Below, one piece after another: positions 1 through 7,833 of a stretch of DNA of 15,151 bases. The position numbers were made by a program, and so were the translations under genes. The stretch lies in NCBI GenBank assembly GCA_001799045.1, contig MGRY01000204.1:1-15151 (forward strand). Direction: 5' to 3'. The notes beneath the pieces are model-generated. The model made no database searches and was not told the origin of the DNA. It was given only the letters and a program-made list of their open reading frames with translations. Source of the DNA: Deltaproteobacteria bacterium RIFCSPLOWO2_02_56_12. GTDB taxonomy: Bacteria; Desulfobacterota; Binatia; UBA9968. Each line of letters starts with the position of its first letter. Position 1 is the first letter of the stretch.

Positions 1-1934
1 CTCAGCGACTCGTAGAGCGGCTCTGCCGCCTTGTCATAGACTTGAATGAAAGGCGACTGGCTCGAGCCCAGCATGGAGGTGGCGGTGCGTTCGTACCATC
101 CGCAGGTAGGCAAGATATAGTCGGAGTAGAGCCCGGTCGTGCTCATGCGCCAGTCCACAGTCACAATGAGCTTCAATTTCGGCAGCAGAGTCTTTAGGAG
201 CTGATCGGTCGCGCGGCCCCGGCGCAAGACATTCCCGCCAACTTGAAAGAGCAACCGGGGCTGCTTTTGCGCCGATGGCACCACCACCTGCCATCCCTTG
301 GTTAAAGATTCATTAACATAGTCGTTCACGGGCCGCTTCAAATGAGGGTCCCAGCCCTTGTGCCGCTCCGTCAAGTCCAAAAGCCCGCCGTGAACATACT
401 GCACCATTGCGGTCAATCCGACCGCCCCGCTGGCGACGGCCTGCTTCGTATACTCGTAGAGAATCATCTCCGTGGTATAGCCGTCCTCTTTCCACGCGGC
501 GTACCGGGGATCACTCGATGAGGCGGAAAGAAGCATCTGGTGGCCATGGCGCTCGAGCGCGCCCAGCGCGGTGTCAGGCGTCAAGGCGGGAAAAGCGTTA
601 AAGGTGGCGCCTTTCCGCCCCATGTGCCCGCACAGGGCAAAAAGCAAAATGATGGCCCGCTCGATGAGGTCGCCATGATAGAACTTGCCCCAGTTCGAAG
701 TGGTGATATTGACCACGCCTGCGGCCGTAGCCATCTCCCGTGCTAGCTGCTCGATCTGAGAAGCAGGCACGCCAGTGATCGGCGCTGCCTTATCCGGGGT
801 ATAGTGCTCATTTAGCTGGCGCCGCAGCAGCTCGAAGACAGGGCGCACCTGGACTCTCCCTGCAAGAGTTTGCGCCTCATATTCACCCTTCAGTGCCGGC
901 GCCGCGCCATTGAGCGCAAGGCTCTTGCGCGGGGCCTCCGTGATTCGGCCAGATACCTCATCATGAAAATAAAAGACGTCCTCACGGCCGCCCGCTTTGA
1001 GATCCTTCTCGCGCAAGAGCTTGCCGTTGTCCACGCGCACTAAAAGGGGCATATCCGTCTGCTCGCGCACAAACTCCTCGCGGTAAAGCTTCTCCCGGAT
1101 GATGACCTCGGCCATGCTCAGTGCCAGCGCCGCGTCCGTGCCGATGTTCACCGGCACCCAAAGGTCTGCATGGATCACCGAGGCGTTGTAATCCGGCGCG
1201 ATAGCGATAACCCGCGCGCCGTTGTAGCGCGCCTCTGCAATGTAGTGATAGTTTGGGATGTTGGTGTAGGCAGGATTGCCGCCCCAAACCAGGATGGTAT
1301 CGGCGTAAAACCAGTTTTCCGGCGAGTCGGCAAACATAATCTTCCCGACAGTAACAGCGGCCCCCTGGTGACCATCACCGATCTCCACGTTCTGGCTCGG
1401 AAGGGGCGAACCCAGAGCCTCGAAGAAGGTGTTCGCTCCGCTGCCCTCGCTTCCCAGGCTGTGGACCCGAGTGCCGCCACCCTGAATAATCGTCTCCGGC
1501 CCATCAGTGGTCACAGTATCGATGACCGCGTCAGCGATCTCCGTCAGGGCCTGATCCCAACTCACGCGCTGCCAGCGTCCCTCGCCACGAGCACCAACGC
1601 GCTTGAGAGGGTACTTGACCCGTGTGGGGTCATACATGCGGTGAACATAGCAGGCGCCTTTCTGACAACCCCGGGGATTGGGATCAGGAACTGCGGGATC
1701 GTTCGGCGCCGGGTAGTTGCCCACCTGCTCCTCTCTCAGCACAACTCCGTCTTTGACGAAGAGGTTGAAGTTGCAAGCTTTCTGATACCAGCAATTGGTC
1801 AGGTGGGAAGACTTTACGACTTGGTCCCAGCTCCACTCTTTCTGCCTCAATGTCTGTAGGTCGTAGTTTTCGACGTCACTCTGGGTAATTTCGGCCGGTC
1901 GGAGTCCTTCCAAATGCAGCGACAGGTGACCCAT
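1..1934 (-). CDS. Type II DMSO-reductase-family molybdoenzyme alpha subunit, second copy (alpha'), 3' end outside window
   Basis: Catalytic Mo-bisPGD subunit of the NarG/EbdA/SerA/DdhA clade. The frame is open from ATG 1934 to the window edge: 644 residues of a protein that should be near 935, so the C-terminal cofactor-binding domain is missing here. The start is set by AAAGGAGG at 1941-1948, six bases upstream. Visible motifs are HLTNC (His44, Cys48), Cys54 and RGCQKGAC (Cys90) for the FS0 cluster, then GDGHQG with Asp187, which aligns with the Mo-ligating Asp222 of NarG. No twin-arginine signal is seen, so a cytoplasmic protein is likely. It is a close paralogue of the alpha at 3073-5880: 46 of 60 residues are identical over positions 41-100 and about half over 151-200, with no gaps. 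It is the last visible gene of the minus operon, 56 bp after the U32 gene. Substrate unknown; family call firm. Confidence 0.9.
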   Translation of the reverse strand, partial: MGHLSLHLEGLRPAEITQSDVENYDLQTLRQKEWSWDQVVKSSHLTNCWYQKACNFNLFVKDGVVLREEQVGNYPAPNDPAVPDPNPRGCQKGACYVHRMYDPTRVKYPLKRVGARGEGRWQRVSWDQALTEIADAVIDTVTTDGPETIIQGGGTRVHSLGSEGSGANTFFEALGSPLPSQNVEIGDGHQGAAVTVGKIMFADSPENWFYADTILVWGGNPAYTNIPNYHYIAEARYNGARVIAIAPDYNASVIHADLWVPVNIGTDAALALSMAEVIIREKLYREEFVREQTDMPLLVRVDNGKLLREKDLKAGGREDVFYFHDEVSGRITEAPRKSLALNGAAPALKGEYEAQTLAGRVQVRPVFELLRRQLNEHYTPDKAAPITGVPASQIEQLAREMATAAGVVNITTSNWGKFYHGDLIERAIILLFALCGHMGRKGATFNAFPALTPDTALGALERHGHQMLLSASSSDPRYAAWKEDGYTTEMILYEYTKQAVASGAVGLTAMVQYVHGGLLDLTERHKGWDPHLKRPVNDYVNESLTKGWQVVVPSAQKQPRLLFQVGGNVLRRGRATDQLLKTLLPKLKLIVTVDWRMSTTGLYSDYILPTCGWYERTATSMLGSSQSPFIQVYDKAAEPLYESL

Positions 1935-1940
1935 CGTCTA

Positions 1941-1948
1941 CCTCCTTT
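1941..1948 (-). promoter_or_regulatory. Strong ribosome binding site of alpha'
   Basis: On the minus strand the bases read AAAGGAGG, six bases before the ATG at 1934. This is the best Shine-Dalgarno match in the operon. It gives alpha' independent initiation, unlike the upstream genes, which overlap one another. Confidence 0.7.
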
Positions 1949-1990
1949 AATAGAGGCCTCGACTCCTAGAAGAAACTTTGAGCGTTCTGC

Positions 1991-3076
1991 CTAGGAGGAG
2001 GCCCGCGCCAGTGGAGCCTTGAAACTGCCGGAGGTAAAGCGCTTGATAAGACGGCCTATCCTCTCGCCGTAGTGTTGCACATCGCCTTCCACGGAGATGG
2101 CGCGCTGCAGCCACTCTTCGCAATAGTTGCAGCCATTACAGCCTAACCGGCAATCCTTTTTCGCAAAAAAATCAATAAAGCCATCCAGCCGTCTATTGTC
2201 CAGGTAAACTGGAAACTCACCGAAAGGATCAATTCCGCCGAAACCAATTATAAGGTCGTTGAGATTGCCGGAGTAACTCCGCGCGGTATAAGCAGCTATC
2301 GCCCTTAAAACCCAATCACTCCCCATCTCCCTGCCGGCAATCTTAAAAGTAGTAAACCCCATTTTTTCGTATTTGGATATGTCCTCAGGCCGGATCCAGG
2401 GAGCCTTCATGAGTTCGACCGGGCTCTCTGATTTGATCTGGGTGCACCTGGCCAGGGAATAATCCAGATAACACCCTTTATCGAGAGTTTCTGAGGCGTG
2501 ACTTATAAAGTTCGAATGGTAGTCCCGCAGGGGGCAATGCATGAGGCAGCCCAGGTTAAGGGCCACGACCAGCTCGCAGCTTACGCGTTTTCTCATGGCC
2601 TTCAGAAGCTTAAAGTCGCGGTTAATGTAATCCGCCAGATAGATCGTGTCGGTTCCTAAGCGCTCATAGAAAAGCGCCTTCTCCACCGTATCGATATTGG
2701 CGATTGTCGAAACAGACACACGCAATTCCGGGTAGCGCTGCTTGACCATGTCGATGACGTACGGGCTGGCGCTGACAATTCCTTCCGCTCCGACATCGAC
2801 AAGCCAGCCGAATCTTTCGGCCAGCCATCTCTGCCCCTCCCCGCTGAATTCGCGATTTCCGCTGCACGAGGCATTCATGGTGTAATAAAAGCCTATGCCA
2901 CGGGAGCGGGCATCGGCTATATGAGCTTCCAGCTCTTGCTCCCCGCCTTGGGGAAGCCACGCCTTCGCCCGGGCGCCGGCCTCGCTGGACAATGAGCCGT
3001 AGATCCGATCCACAGGATGGTCCGCCAGGGCCTCGATAAATGAACGCTCAAACGTCGTCGGAACAATCAGTCTCAC
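1991..3076 (-). CDS. U32-family (collagenase-like peptidase/UbiU-UbiV type) Cys-rich protein
   Basis: 361 residues from GTG 3076. This start is chosen because the GTG overlaps the TGA of the upstream alpha gene as GTGA, AAGGAGA lies just upstream, and the product then begins VRLIVPTTFE, like other U32 proteins. A longer frame to 3223 is only alpha-coding sequence read in another frame. The body has the U32 TIM-barrel look (NASCSG at 69-72, VSTIANIDT near 122-130, LGCLMHCPLRDYH at 175-187). Cysteines at 71, 167, 177, 181, 202 and 211 are candidates for the Fe-S site known in UbiU, UbiV and related U32 proteins. A second C-terminal group, Cys309-x3-Cys313-x2-Cys316-x2-Cys319, could hold another cluster. 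Known U32 members do O2-independent hydroxylation of ubiquinone precursors or RNA rather than proteolysis. The position between two alpha subunits suggests maturation or a partner reaction; that role is inference. Confidence 0.82.
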   Translation of the reverse strand: MRLIVPTTFERSFIEALADHPVDRIYGSLSSEAGARAKAWLPQGGEQELEAHIADARSRGIGFYYTMNASCSGNREFSGEGQRWLAERFGWLVDVGAEGIVSASPYVIDMVKQRYPELRVSVSTIANIDTVEKALFYERLGTDTIYLADYINRDFKLLKAMRKRVSCELVVALNLGCLMHCPLRDYHSNFISHASETLDKGCYLDYSLARCTQIKSESPVELMKAPWIRPEDISKYEKMGFTTFKIAGREMGSDWVLRAIAAYTARSYSGNLNDLIIGFGGIDPFGEFPVYLDNRRLDGFIDFFAKKDCRLGCNGCNYCEEWLQRAISVEGDVQHYGERIGRLIKRFTSGSFKAPLARASS

Positions 3077-5880
3077 GCGCCCGCTCTCCTTACCTCTACG
3101 CGCGTTCCTCGATCGCTGAAGCCCGGATAGTTGCTCATGGTTATGGGCCGGATCTGAAAATAGTCTCCGGCTAGCTCGACGGGGTTCATTGGTGAGGCCA
3201 TAACGCTCTTGAAGTGGCGCCATCCCTCAAACTGGTAGTTCTCCCAGGCGTGATAGATGATCACCTGACCTGGCCTTACCGCCGGAGAAACCCCTGCCTG
3301 AACCTGAAATGAGGCCACGTCATTTGAGACCTCGACGGTATCTCCATCGCGTATCTCCCTCGAGAGGGCATCCTTAGCGCTCATAAACATGAGCGGTCCA
3401 CCCCGCTGGAGCTGGAGCAGCAGCGTTTCATCGACCTGGTCGCTATGAATACTCCACCGGGCATGTCCGCCGGTGAGCTTAAGAGGGTAATCCCCTCCTG
3501 CCGGGGGAGGGTCCTTATGGACAGGCAAATCCTCACCGAGCTCTCGAAACAGTTCGTGATCAATGAGGAACTGAATGCGGCGGGTGAGCGTTGGATAGGG
3601 GTCTTTTCTTTCGGTATGCCAGGTGAGGGGGACAACCGGCTCGCCGGGGACGATATCGCAGGTAGTCCCAATGGAGCGCATTCCTGTCCCCACGCCGGTG
3701 TAGCGGGCGATTCCTCGCTCCTTGAACTCTTCCCAGTCGATCTGCTCCACATTGGAGGCATTCAAAAAAGCATCTCTGGCTATCCCCTCTTCATCGTCCT
3801 CACTATAGAGCCCGCCAAAGGTGACCTTTTCTTCCAGTCCGGCAAACCGGTGCTCAACGCCATTGGCGTCCTTGTAGCTCGGTATACCCCGCTCGCTTGC
3901 CCGCTCTTCGACTTTCCTCGCCAGCAGACAAAACATCTTCCATTCACCCATGGAGTCGTAGAGCGGCTCTGTCGCCTGGTTCACCATATGGACGAAGGGT
4001 TGAACCGGCATCCCCATCAGGAAAGTGGAGGTCTTCTCGTACCAGCTACAGGCGGGTAGAACCAGGTCGGCGTAAAGCGCTGAGCTATTCCAACGCCAAT
4101 CGATTGAGACCAAGAGGCGGAGTTTGGGCAAAAATGTCTCAATCAAGGTGTTGGTGCAGCGCGCCCGGCGGAGGAAATTACCCCCCAGGGCAAACATCAC
4201 TTTGGGCTCTTTATCCAGCCCCGGGGAAAGAAACTGCCATTTCTTATCAAAGGCCTCGCGGACGTACTCCTTTATAGGCCGCTTTATATCAGGATCCCAC
4301 TCAGGGTGCTTTGCACAAAGATCGAGAATTCCACCATGGATGTAGTACATGAGCGAGGTCGGCGTGACGCCCCCCGAGGAAAAGGCCTGGTGCACGTATT
4401 CATAGAGAATCATCTCGTCGGTAAAACCCTCTTCCCGCCACTGGGCAAAGCGCGGGTCTCCGCCGGCAGCAGAAAGGATGATCTGGTCGCCCCGTTTCTC
4501 CAACCCCCCAAGAGAGGTATCAAGCCCCATCATGGGAAAGGCGCTAAAAGTGGCGCCTTTGCGACCCATGTGGCCACAGAGGGCAAATACCATCAGTATG
4601 GCGCGCTCAATCAGGTCGCCGTGGTAGCACTTGCCCCAGTTGGCAGTGCTGATGTTGACTACTCCTTTAGCCGTGGCCACTTCCCGGGCCAACTGCTCGA
4701 TCATGCGAGAAGATAAGCCGGTAATTTGACCGGCCTGCTCCGGGGTGTAATTCCGGTCAAGATGGGCGCTGAGGATCTCCATAAACGGCTTCACTGTCAC
4801 GGAGCCCTGCGGGGTCTCGACCTTGTAGCTCCCCTGCAACGCCGGAATCGTGCCATTAAGCGCCAGGCTCTTTCTTGGCGCCTCAGTCAGCTTCCCGGAT
4901 GAGAGATCCCAGAAATAGAAGGTGTCTTCCCGTCCTCCGGCCTTGAAATCTTTCTCTCGCAAAAACCTGCCGGTGGACTCCACAACCAGGAGTGGGAGAT
5001 CCGTCTGCTCCCGGACAAAATCTTCCTTAAACAATTTCTCCTTTATAATCACTTGGGACATCGACAGGGCCAGAGCAGCATCGCTGCCGATGTTCACCGG
5101 CACCCACTGGTCCGCATGGACGGCGGAGGGGCTATAATCGGGCGAGATGGTAACAACTTTCGTTCCGTTGTAGCGAGCCTCGGCGATAAAATGGTGATTG
5201 GGAATATTGGTGTATGCCGGGTTTCCTCCCCAGATCAGGATCATATCCGAGTAGAACCAGTTATCTGCGGAATCTCCAACAATCACTTTGCCCAATGTAA
5301 TGGCGACTCCCTGGTGGTCGTCCCCATTGTCTGCGGTCACGTTGGAAAGGGGCGCTCCCAAACCGACAAAGAAGGCCGTGGGACCGGTTCCCTCGCTGCC
5401 GATATTCATCACCCGGGTCCCGCCACCCTGCACGATGGCAGATGGACCCTCCTTCGTCGCAGTATCAATGATAGCATCTGCGACCTCCGTAAGGGCCTCG
5501 TCCCAGCTTATCCGCTTCCACTTGCCCTGGCCGCGCTCGCCAACCCGCTTCATGGGATACTTGATCCGCGTGGGGTCGTAGATGCGGTGCACATAGCAGG
5601 AGCCCTTCTGGCAGCCCCTGGGATTAAAATCCGGAGCCAGCGGATCGTTTTGGGGCGGATAGTTAGCGGCCTGTTCCTCTCTGAGCACAACACCATCCTT
5701 GACGTAAATATTGTAGTTGCAGGCCGTTTGGTACCAACAGTTGGTCAGGTGCGAGCCCTTAACTACCCGGTCCCAGTCCCAAATATTTTGTCGGACCGCG
5801 CCAAGGGAGAAGTCGGGGGTATCGGACAGGCGCCCTTCTTTTGCTGCTAATCCTTCCAGCTTCAGCCTTAGATCAGTCAC
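3073..5880 (-). CDS. Type II DMSO-reductase-family molybdoenzyme alpha subunit (NarG/EbdA/SerA/DdhA-like)
   Basis: 935-residue catalytic subunit. FS0 ligands are His44, Cys48, Cys54 and Cys90 (HLTNCWYQTAC, then RGCQKGSC). The gap between the first two cysteines is five residues, against three in NarG. GDDHQG at 186-191 carries Asp187, which aligns with NarG Asp222, the Mo ligand of type II enzymes. AYTNIPNHHFIAEARYNGTK and DQWVPVNIGSDAA are typical of the clade. The C-terminal part (about 790-935, with HARWSIHS and YHAWENYQF) is the dinucleotide-binding domain. No RR signal peptide is present, although periplasmic relatives such as SerA and EbdA have one. The start is GTG 5880, with GGGAGG five bases upstream; it overlaps the chaperone's last 8 bp. 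Electrons probably pass to the beta subunit encoded upstream. The clade includes nitrate, selenate and chlorate reductases and ethylbenzene, DMS and steroid C25 dehydrogenases, so the substrate cannot be named. Confidence 0.93.
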   Translation of the reverse strand: MTDLRLKLEGLAAKEGRLSDTPDFSLGAVRQNIWDWDRVVKGSHLTNCWYQTACNYNIYVKDGVVLREEQAANYPPQNDPLAPDFNPRGCQKGSCYVHRIYDPTRIKYPMKRVGERGQGKWKRISWDEALTEVADAIIDTATKEGPSAIVQGGGTRVMNIGSEGTGPTAFFVGLGAPLSNVTADNGDDHQGVAITLGKVIVGDSADNWFYSDMILIWGGNPAYTNIPNHHFIAEARYNGTKVVTISPDYSPSAVHADQWVPVNIGSDAALALSMSQVIIKEKLFKEDFVREQTDLPLLVVESTGRFLREKDFKAGGREDTFYFWDLSSGKLTEAPRKSLALNGTIPALQGSYKVETPQGSVTVKPFMEILSAHLDRNYTPEQAGQITGLSSRMIEQLAREVATAKGVVNISTANWGKCYHGDLIERAILMVFALCGHMGRKGATFSAFPMMGLDTSLGGLEKRGDQIILSAAGGDPRFAQWREEGFTDEMILYEYVHQAFSSGGVTPTSLMYYIHGGILDLCAKHPEWDPDIKRPIKEYVREAFDKKWQFLSPGLDKEPKVMFALGGNFLRRARCTNTLIETFLPKLRLLVSIDWRWNSSALYADLVLPACSWYEKTSTFLMGMPVQPFVHMVNQATEPLYDSMGEWKMFCLLARKVEERASERGIPSYKDANGVEHRFAGLEEKVTFGGLYSEDDEEGIARDAFLNASNVEQIDWEEFKERGIARYTGVGTGMRSIGTTCDIVPGEPVVPLTWHTERKDPYPTLTRRIQFLIDHELFRELGEDLPVHKDPPPAGGDYPLKLTGGHARWSIHSDQVDETLLLQLQRGGPLMFMSAKDALSREIRDGDTVEVSNDVASFQVQAGVSPAVRPGQVIIYHAWENYQFEGWRHFKSVMASPMNPVELAGDYFQIRPITMSNYPGFSDRGTRVEVRRAGA

Positions 5881-6541
5881 TCTTTCCTCCCTTGCCTATG
5901 GTGAGCAAATAGGCTAGCTCTTTTTGGCAAAAGTTCTCAGCTAAGTGTGCTAGATCTGTATAGAAAAGCACTCTGTTTCCTCCCACCCTCTTACCCACAG
6001 CCATTAATAAGTCACTTAGATGAAAGCGTAAAAAATCCCGCTCTGCTTTAAGGTAAGCGCCAGATTCCTTGCCATCGACCATGGCCTTCGCTTCCTTAAA
6101 GGTCAGCAAATGCATAAACTCCAGCTCCGAGGCCAAATGGTCCGGTCGATCCCGCTTCTCGGTGGAAAGGCGAAGCCCAAAATGATGGTAAAACCGTAGA
6201 ACCTCTTCCATCACCTTCATCCGCCCGCCGGCATATTCCGCCTCATAGAGGAAGCACGGGGGGCCATCATTGTTCCCGACCTCGAACAGCCCGATGTAGT
6301 TGCTCTGAAATTCCTCGCAACTCAAACCTGTCTCCCGCCCCAGCTCGCCCGCGGTCAAGCCGGAGTACGGAAGATTCGTAATGACCGCTTGGATCTCAGC
6401 CGCAAACTTGCCTGTCTTCGCCCCCTCATATATCTCCGCAGACGGGAATCGAAAGCCGCTGGAAAGGAGGGAATAAAGGCGGCTGCGGCAGCCTATCTGT
6501 TCCGCTTCGGCTCCTTTAAGCTCTACCTGATAAGTTTCCAT
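5873..6541 (-). CDS. TorD/NarJ/DmsD-family chaperone for molybdoenzyme assembly
   Basis: 222 residues, predicted cytoplasmic and all-helical. Early on it has CRSRLYSLLSSGFRFP, followed by the family core YIGLFEVGNNDGPPCFLYEAEY (near 102-123) and an EVLRFYHHFGL helix, as in TorD, NarJ and SerD-type proteins. These chaperones hold the apo-alpha subunit until Mo-bisPGD is inserted. Here there is no Tat signal on either alpha, so the role is more likely cofactor insertion (NarJ-like) than export proofreading. The ATG at 6541 follows the beta stop by 2 bp with GAGGTAGAG just upstream. The last 8 bp overlap the alpha start, which implies coupled translation of chaperone and client. One chaperone probably serves both alphas. 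Confidence 0.88.
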   Translation of the reverse strand: METYQVELKGAEAEQIGCRSRLYSLLSSGFRFPSAEIYEGAKTGKFAAEIQAVITNLPYSGLTAGELGRETGLSCEEFQSNYIGLFEVGNNDGPPCFLYEAEYAGGRMKVMEEVLRFYHHFGLRLSTEKRDRPDHLASELEFMHLLTFKEAKAMVDGKESGAYLKAERDFLRFHLSDLLMAVGKRVGGNRVLFYTDLAHLAENFCQKELAYLLTIGKGGKSD

Positions 6542-6543
6542 CT

Positions 6544-7572
6544 CTACCTCGCCTCGCTTGGATCTTTAACAAACGGCCCCAAGAGTTCCTGCCATCTCGC
6601 AGCAATAAGCACATCCATGATTTTGGATTCCTCTTTCTTCCTTTTTTTCTCTATCTCCCCTTTTAGCCGGCTCAGAACTCCGTCCACCTCGGGACCAAAT
6701 AGAGATCTAAGGTATTCGACTGGTAATCGGGGCTGCGTCGCATCAATATCACCTTCATTATTAAGACGCGGTGGAGACAACGGCGGAATATAGAAGACAT
6801 TAGGTTTAGTGCCAAATTCAGAGTGCAACGGTAGGGCGACCTTCCACTCCTCGACCAGCTTATGGACAGGACTATCCGGATCATCCAAAAAACCGACCCA
6901 AATACACCGGCCGGGGCATTGCCTCACGCAAGCCGGAGCCACTTCCCGCTCCATCCTCGGCAGGCATCCATTACATTTCTGGGCGACGTTTCTTACCGGA
7001 TTCCTGTAGATCTCTTTGTAAGGGCAGCCCTTCATGCATAACGGCTCAGGGCAGCTCTCACACTTTTCCTGGTCGGCGATAAAAACCACGCCATCCTCTT
7101 CTCGCTTTTGAATGGCGCCGTAGGGGCATGCCTGCGCGCAGGCGGGGCTGGAACAATGGTTGCACAGCCGTGGCATATAGAAGAAATAGGTGTTGGGATA
7201 CTCTCCGCTGGCAATATCCTCGTCCCAGTTTGGACCCCAACCTGGGCTCTCCCGCGGCGCCAAATGGGCTCTTTTCCCGTTCCCGCCACCAAAGAATACC
7301 TCCTCGTAATTGAACTCCATGGCTTTGCCGTAATCTTCCGTCTTGGGCTGCTTGCCTAGGTTAAGGTTTCCTGCTCCGTCATATCCGCCCCCCATCGTTT
7401 CCCAATCTCGGGGGTATCCCCGTCCGGGCATCGTGTTAACCTTCATCCACCACATGTGGTCCATTCCTTTATCGTTAGTCCAAAGGGTTTTGCAGGCTAT
7501 CGAACAGGTATGGCAGCCCATACATTTATTGAGGTCAACAACGAATGCGATTTGTTTTTTAGCTTCTGCCAT
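6544..7572 (-). CDS. Four-cluster Fe-S beta subunit of the type II molybdoenzyme (NarH/EbdB/SerB-like)
   Basis: 342-residue electron-transfer subunit that would link alpha to a membrane or soluble acceptor. Cysteine groups are 17/20/23/27 (CMGCHTCSIAC), 137/140/145/149 (CNHCSSPACAQAC), 171/174/179/183 (CESCPEPLCMKGC) and 200/203/215/219 (CNGC...CVRQC). Residues between the first two groups form the long insert (about 30-130) seen in NarH-type subunits. NarH has Trp in the third group (CRGWRMC), which makes a [3Fe-4S] cluster. Here that position is Cys174, with one extra residue in the loop, so four [4Fe-4S] clusters are predicted. After residue 250 lies the GTKPNVFYIPPLSPP tail typical of the family. 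The start is ATG 7572 with AGAAGGAG upstream. It is the first gene of the operon. No heme-b gamma subunit gene is seen within the window. Confidence 0.93.
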   Translation of the reverse strand: MAEAKKQIAFVVDLNKCMGCHTCSIACKTLWTNDKGMDHMWWMKVNTMPGRGYPRDWETMGGGYDGAGNLNLGKQPKTEDYGKAMEFNYEEVFFGGGNGKRAHLAPRESPGWGPNWDEDIASGEYPNTYFFYMPRLCNHCSSPACAQACPYGAIQKREEDGVVFIADQEKCESCPEPLCMKGCPYKEIYRNPVRNVAQKCNGCLPRMEREVAPACVRQCPGRCIWVGFLDDPDSPVHKLVEEWKVALPLHSEFGTKPNVFYIPPLSPPRLNNEGDIDATQPRLPVEYLRSLFGPEVDGVLSRLKGEIEKKRKKEESKIMDVLIAARWQELLGPFVKDPSEAR

Positions 7573-7628
7573 CGTCCTGTCTCCTTCTATTAATTTTCTC
7601 CCTGGTGGTGATATTCAGCTCTGCCTTT

Positions 7629-7644
7629 CACAACTTGACTGCCA
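7629..7644 (-). promoter_or_regulatory. Weak second -24/-12-like element for the beta-subunit operon
   Basis: The minus strand reads TGGCAGTCAAGTTGTG. The -24 half and the TTG of the -12 half match sigma-54, but the -12 GC is GT. The -12 dinucleotide is rarely changed in working promoters, so this is an alternative to the better element at 7674-7689. Confidence 0.2.
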
Positions 7645-7673
7645 AAGGTATCAATCGTCGAATAACAACTAAA

Positions 7674-7689
7674 AGCAGGATTTGTGCCA
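7674..7689 (-). promoter_or_regulatory. Sigma-54 (-24/-12) promoter for the beta-chaperone-alpha-U32-alpha' operon
   Basis: The minus strand reads TGGCACAAATCCTGCT: GG, ten bases, GC, with a perfect TGGCAC in the -24 half and one mismatch (C for T) in the -12 half. Transcription would begin near 7663 and give a leader of about 90 bases before ATG 7572. RpoN promoters need an enhancer-binding activator. None is encoded in this window. Confidence 0.55.
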
Positions 7690-7821
7690 AGAGATCATAT
7701 CTGTATGAAATAGAAGGAAAAGACGACGGCCATTCCCAATATTTCCAAAAAACACTCAGAGTATTCTTGAAAATGGGAAGGCAAGGCCGCCTAACCTTAC
7801 GTGTATCCATGCACAATCATA

Positions 7822-7833
7822 ATGGCATGCCAT
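7822..7833. repeat. 12-bp perfect palindrome over the -24 element
   Basis: ATGGCATGCCAT equals its own reverse complement. It covers the -24 half of the rightward sigma-54 element, so a protein bound here would block that promoter. It may be chance, since part of it is fixed by the promoter consensus. Confidence 0.4.

Noticed and set aside
1170..1859. Long open frame on the plus strand opposite alpha' (229 codons), with a similar one at 5053-5850 opposite alpha
   Set aside because: They resemble each other only because the sense genes are paralogues. They have no ribosome site or recognisable domain and lie fully inside well-supported genes.
1..1934. Possible pseudogene, because no single complete open frame covers this stretch
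   Set aside because: Reading from ATG 1934 and checking the frame at several points (near 1400, 900, 540, 300 and the edge) shows no stop. The gene is simply cut by the window end.
3077..3223. N-terminal extension of the U32 gene to 3223
   Set aside because: The extra 49 residues are alpha-coding sequence in another frame. GTG 3076 with AAGGAGA and the GTGA overlap fits the family N-terminus.
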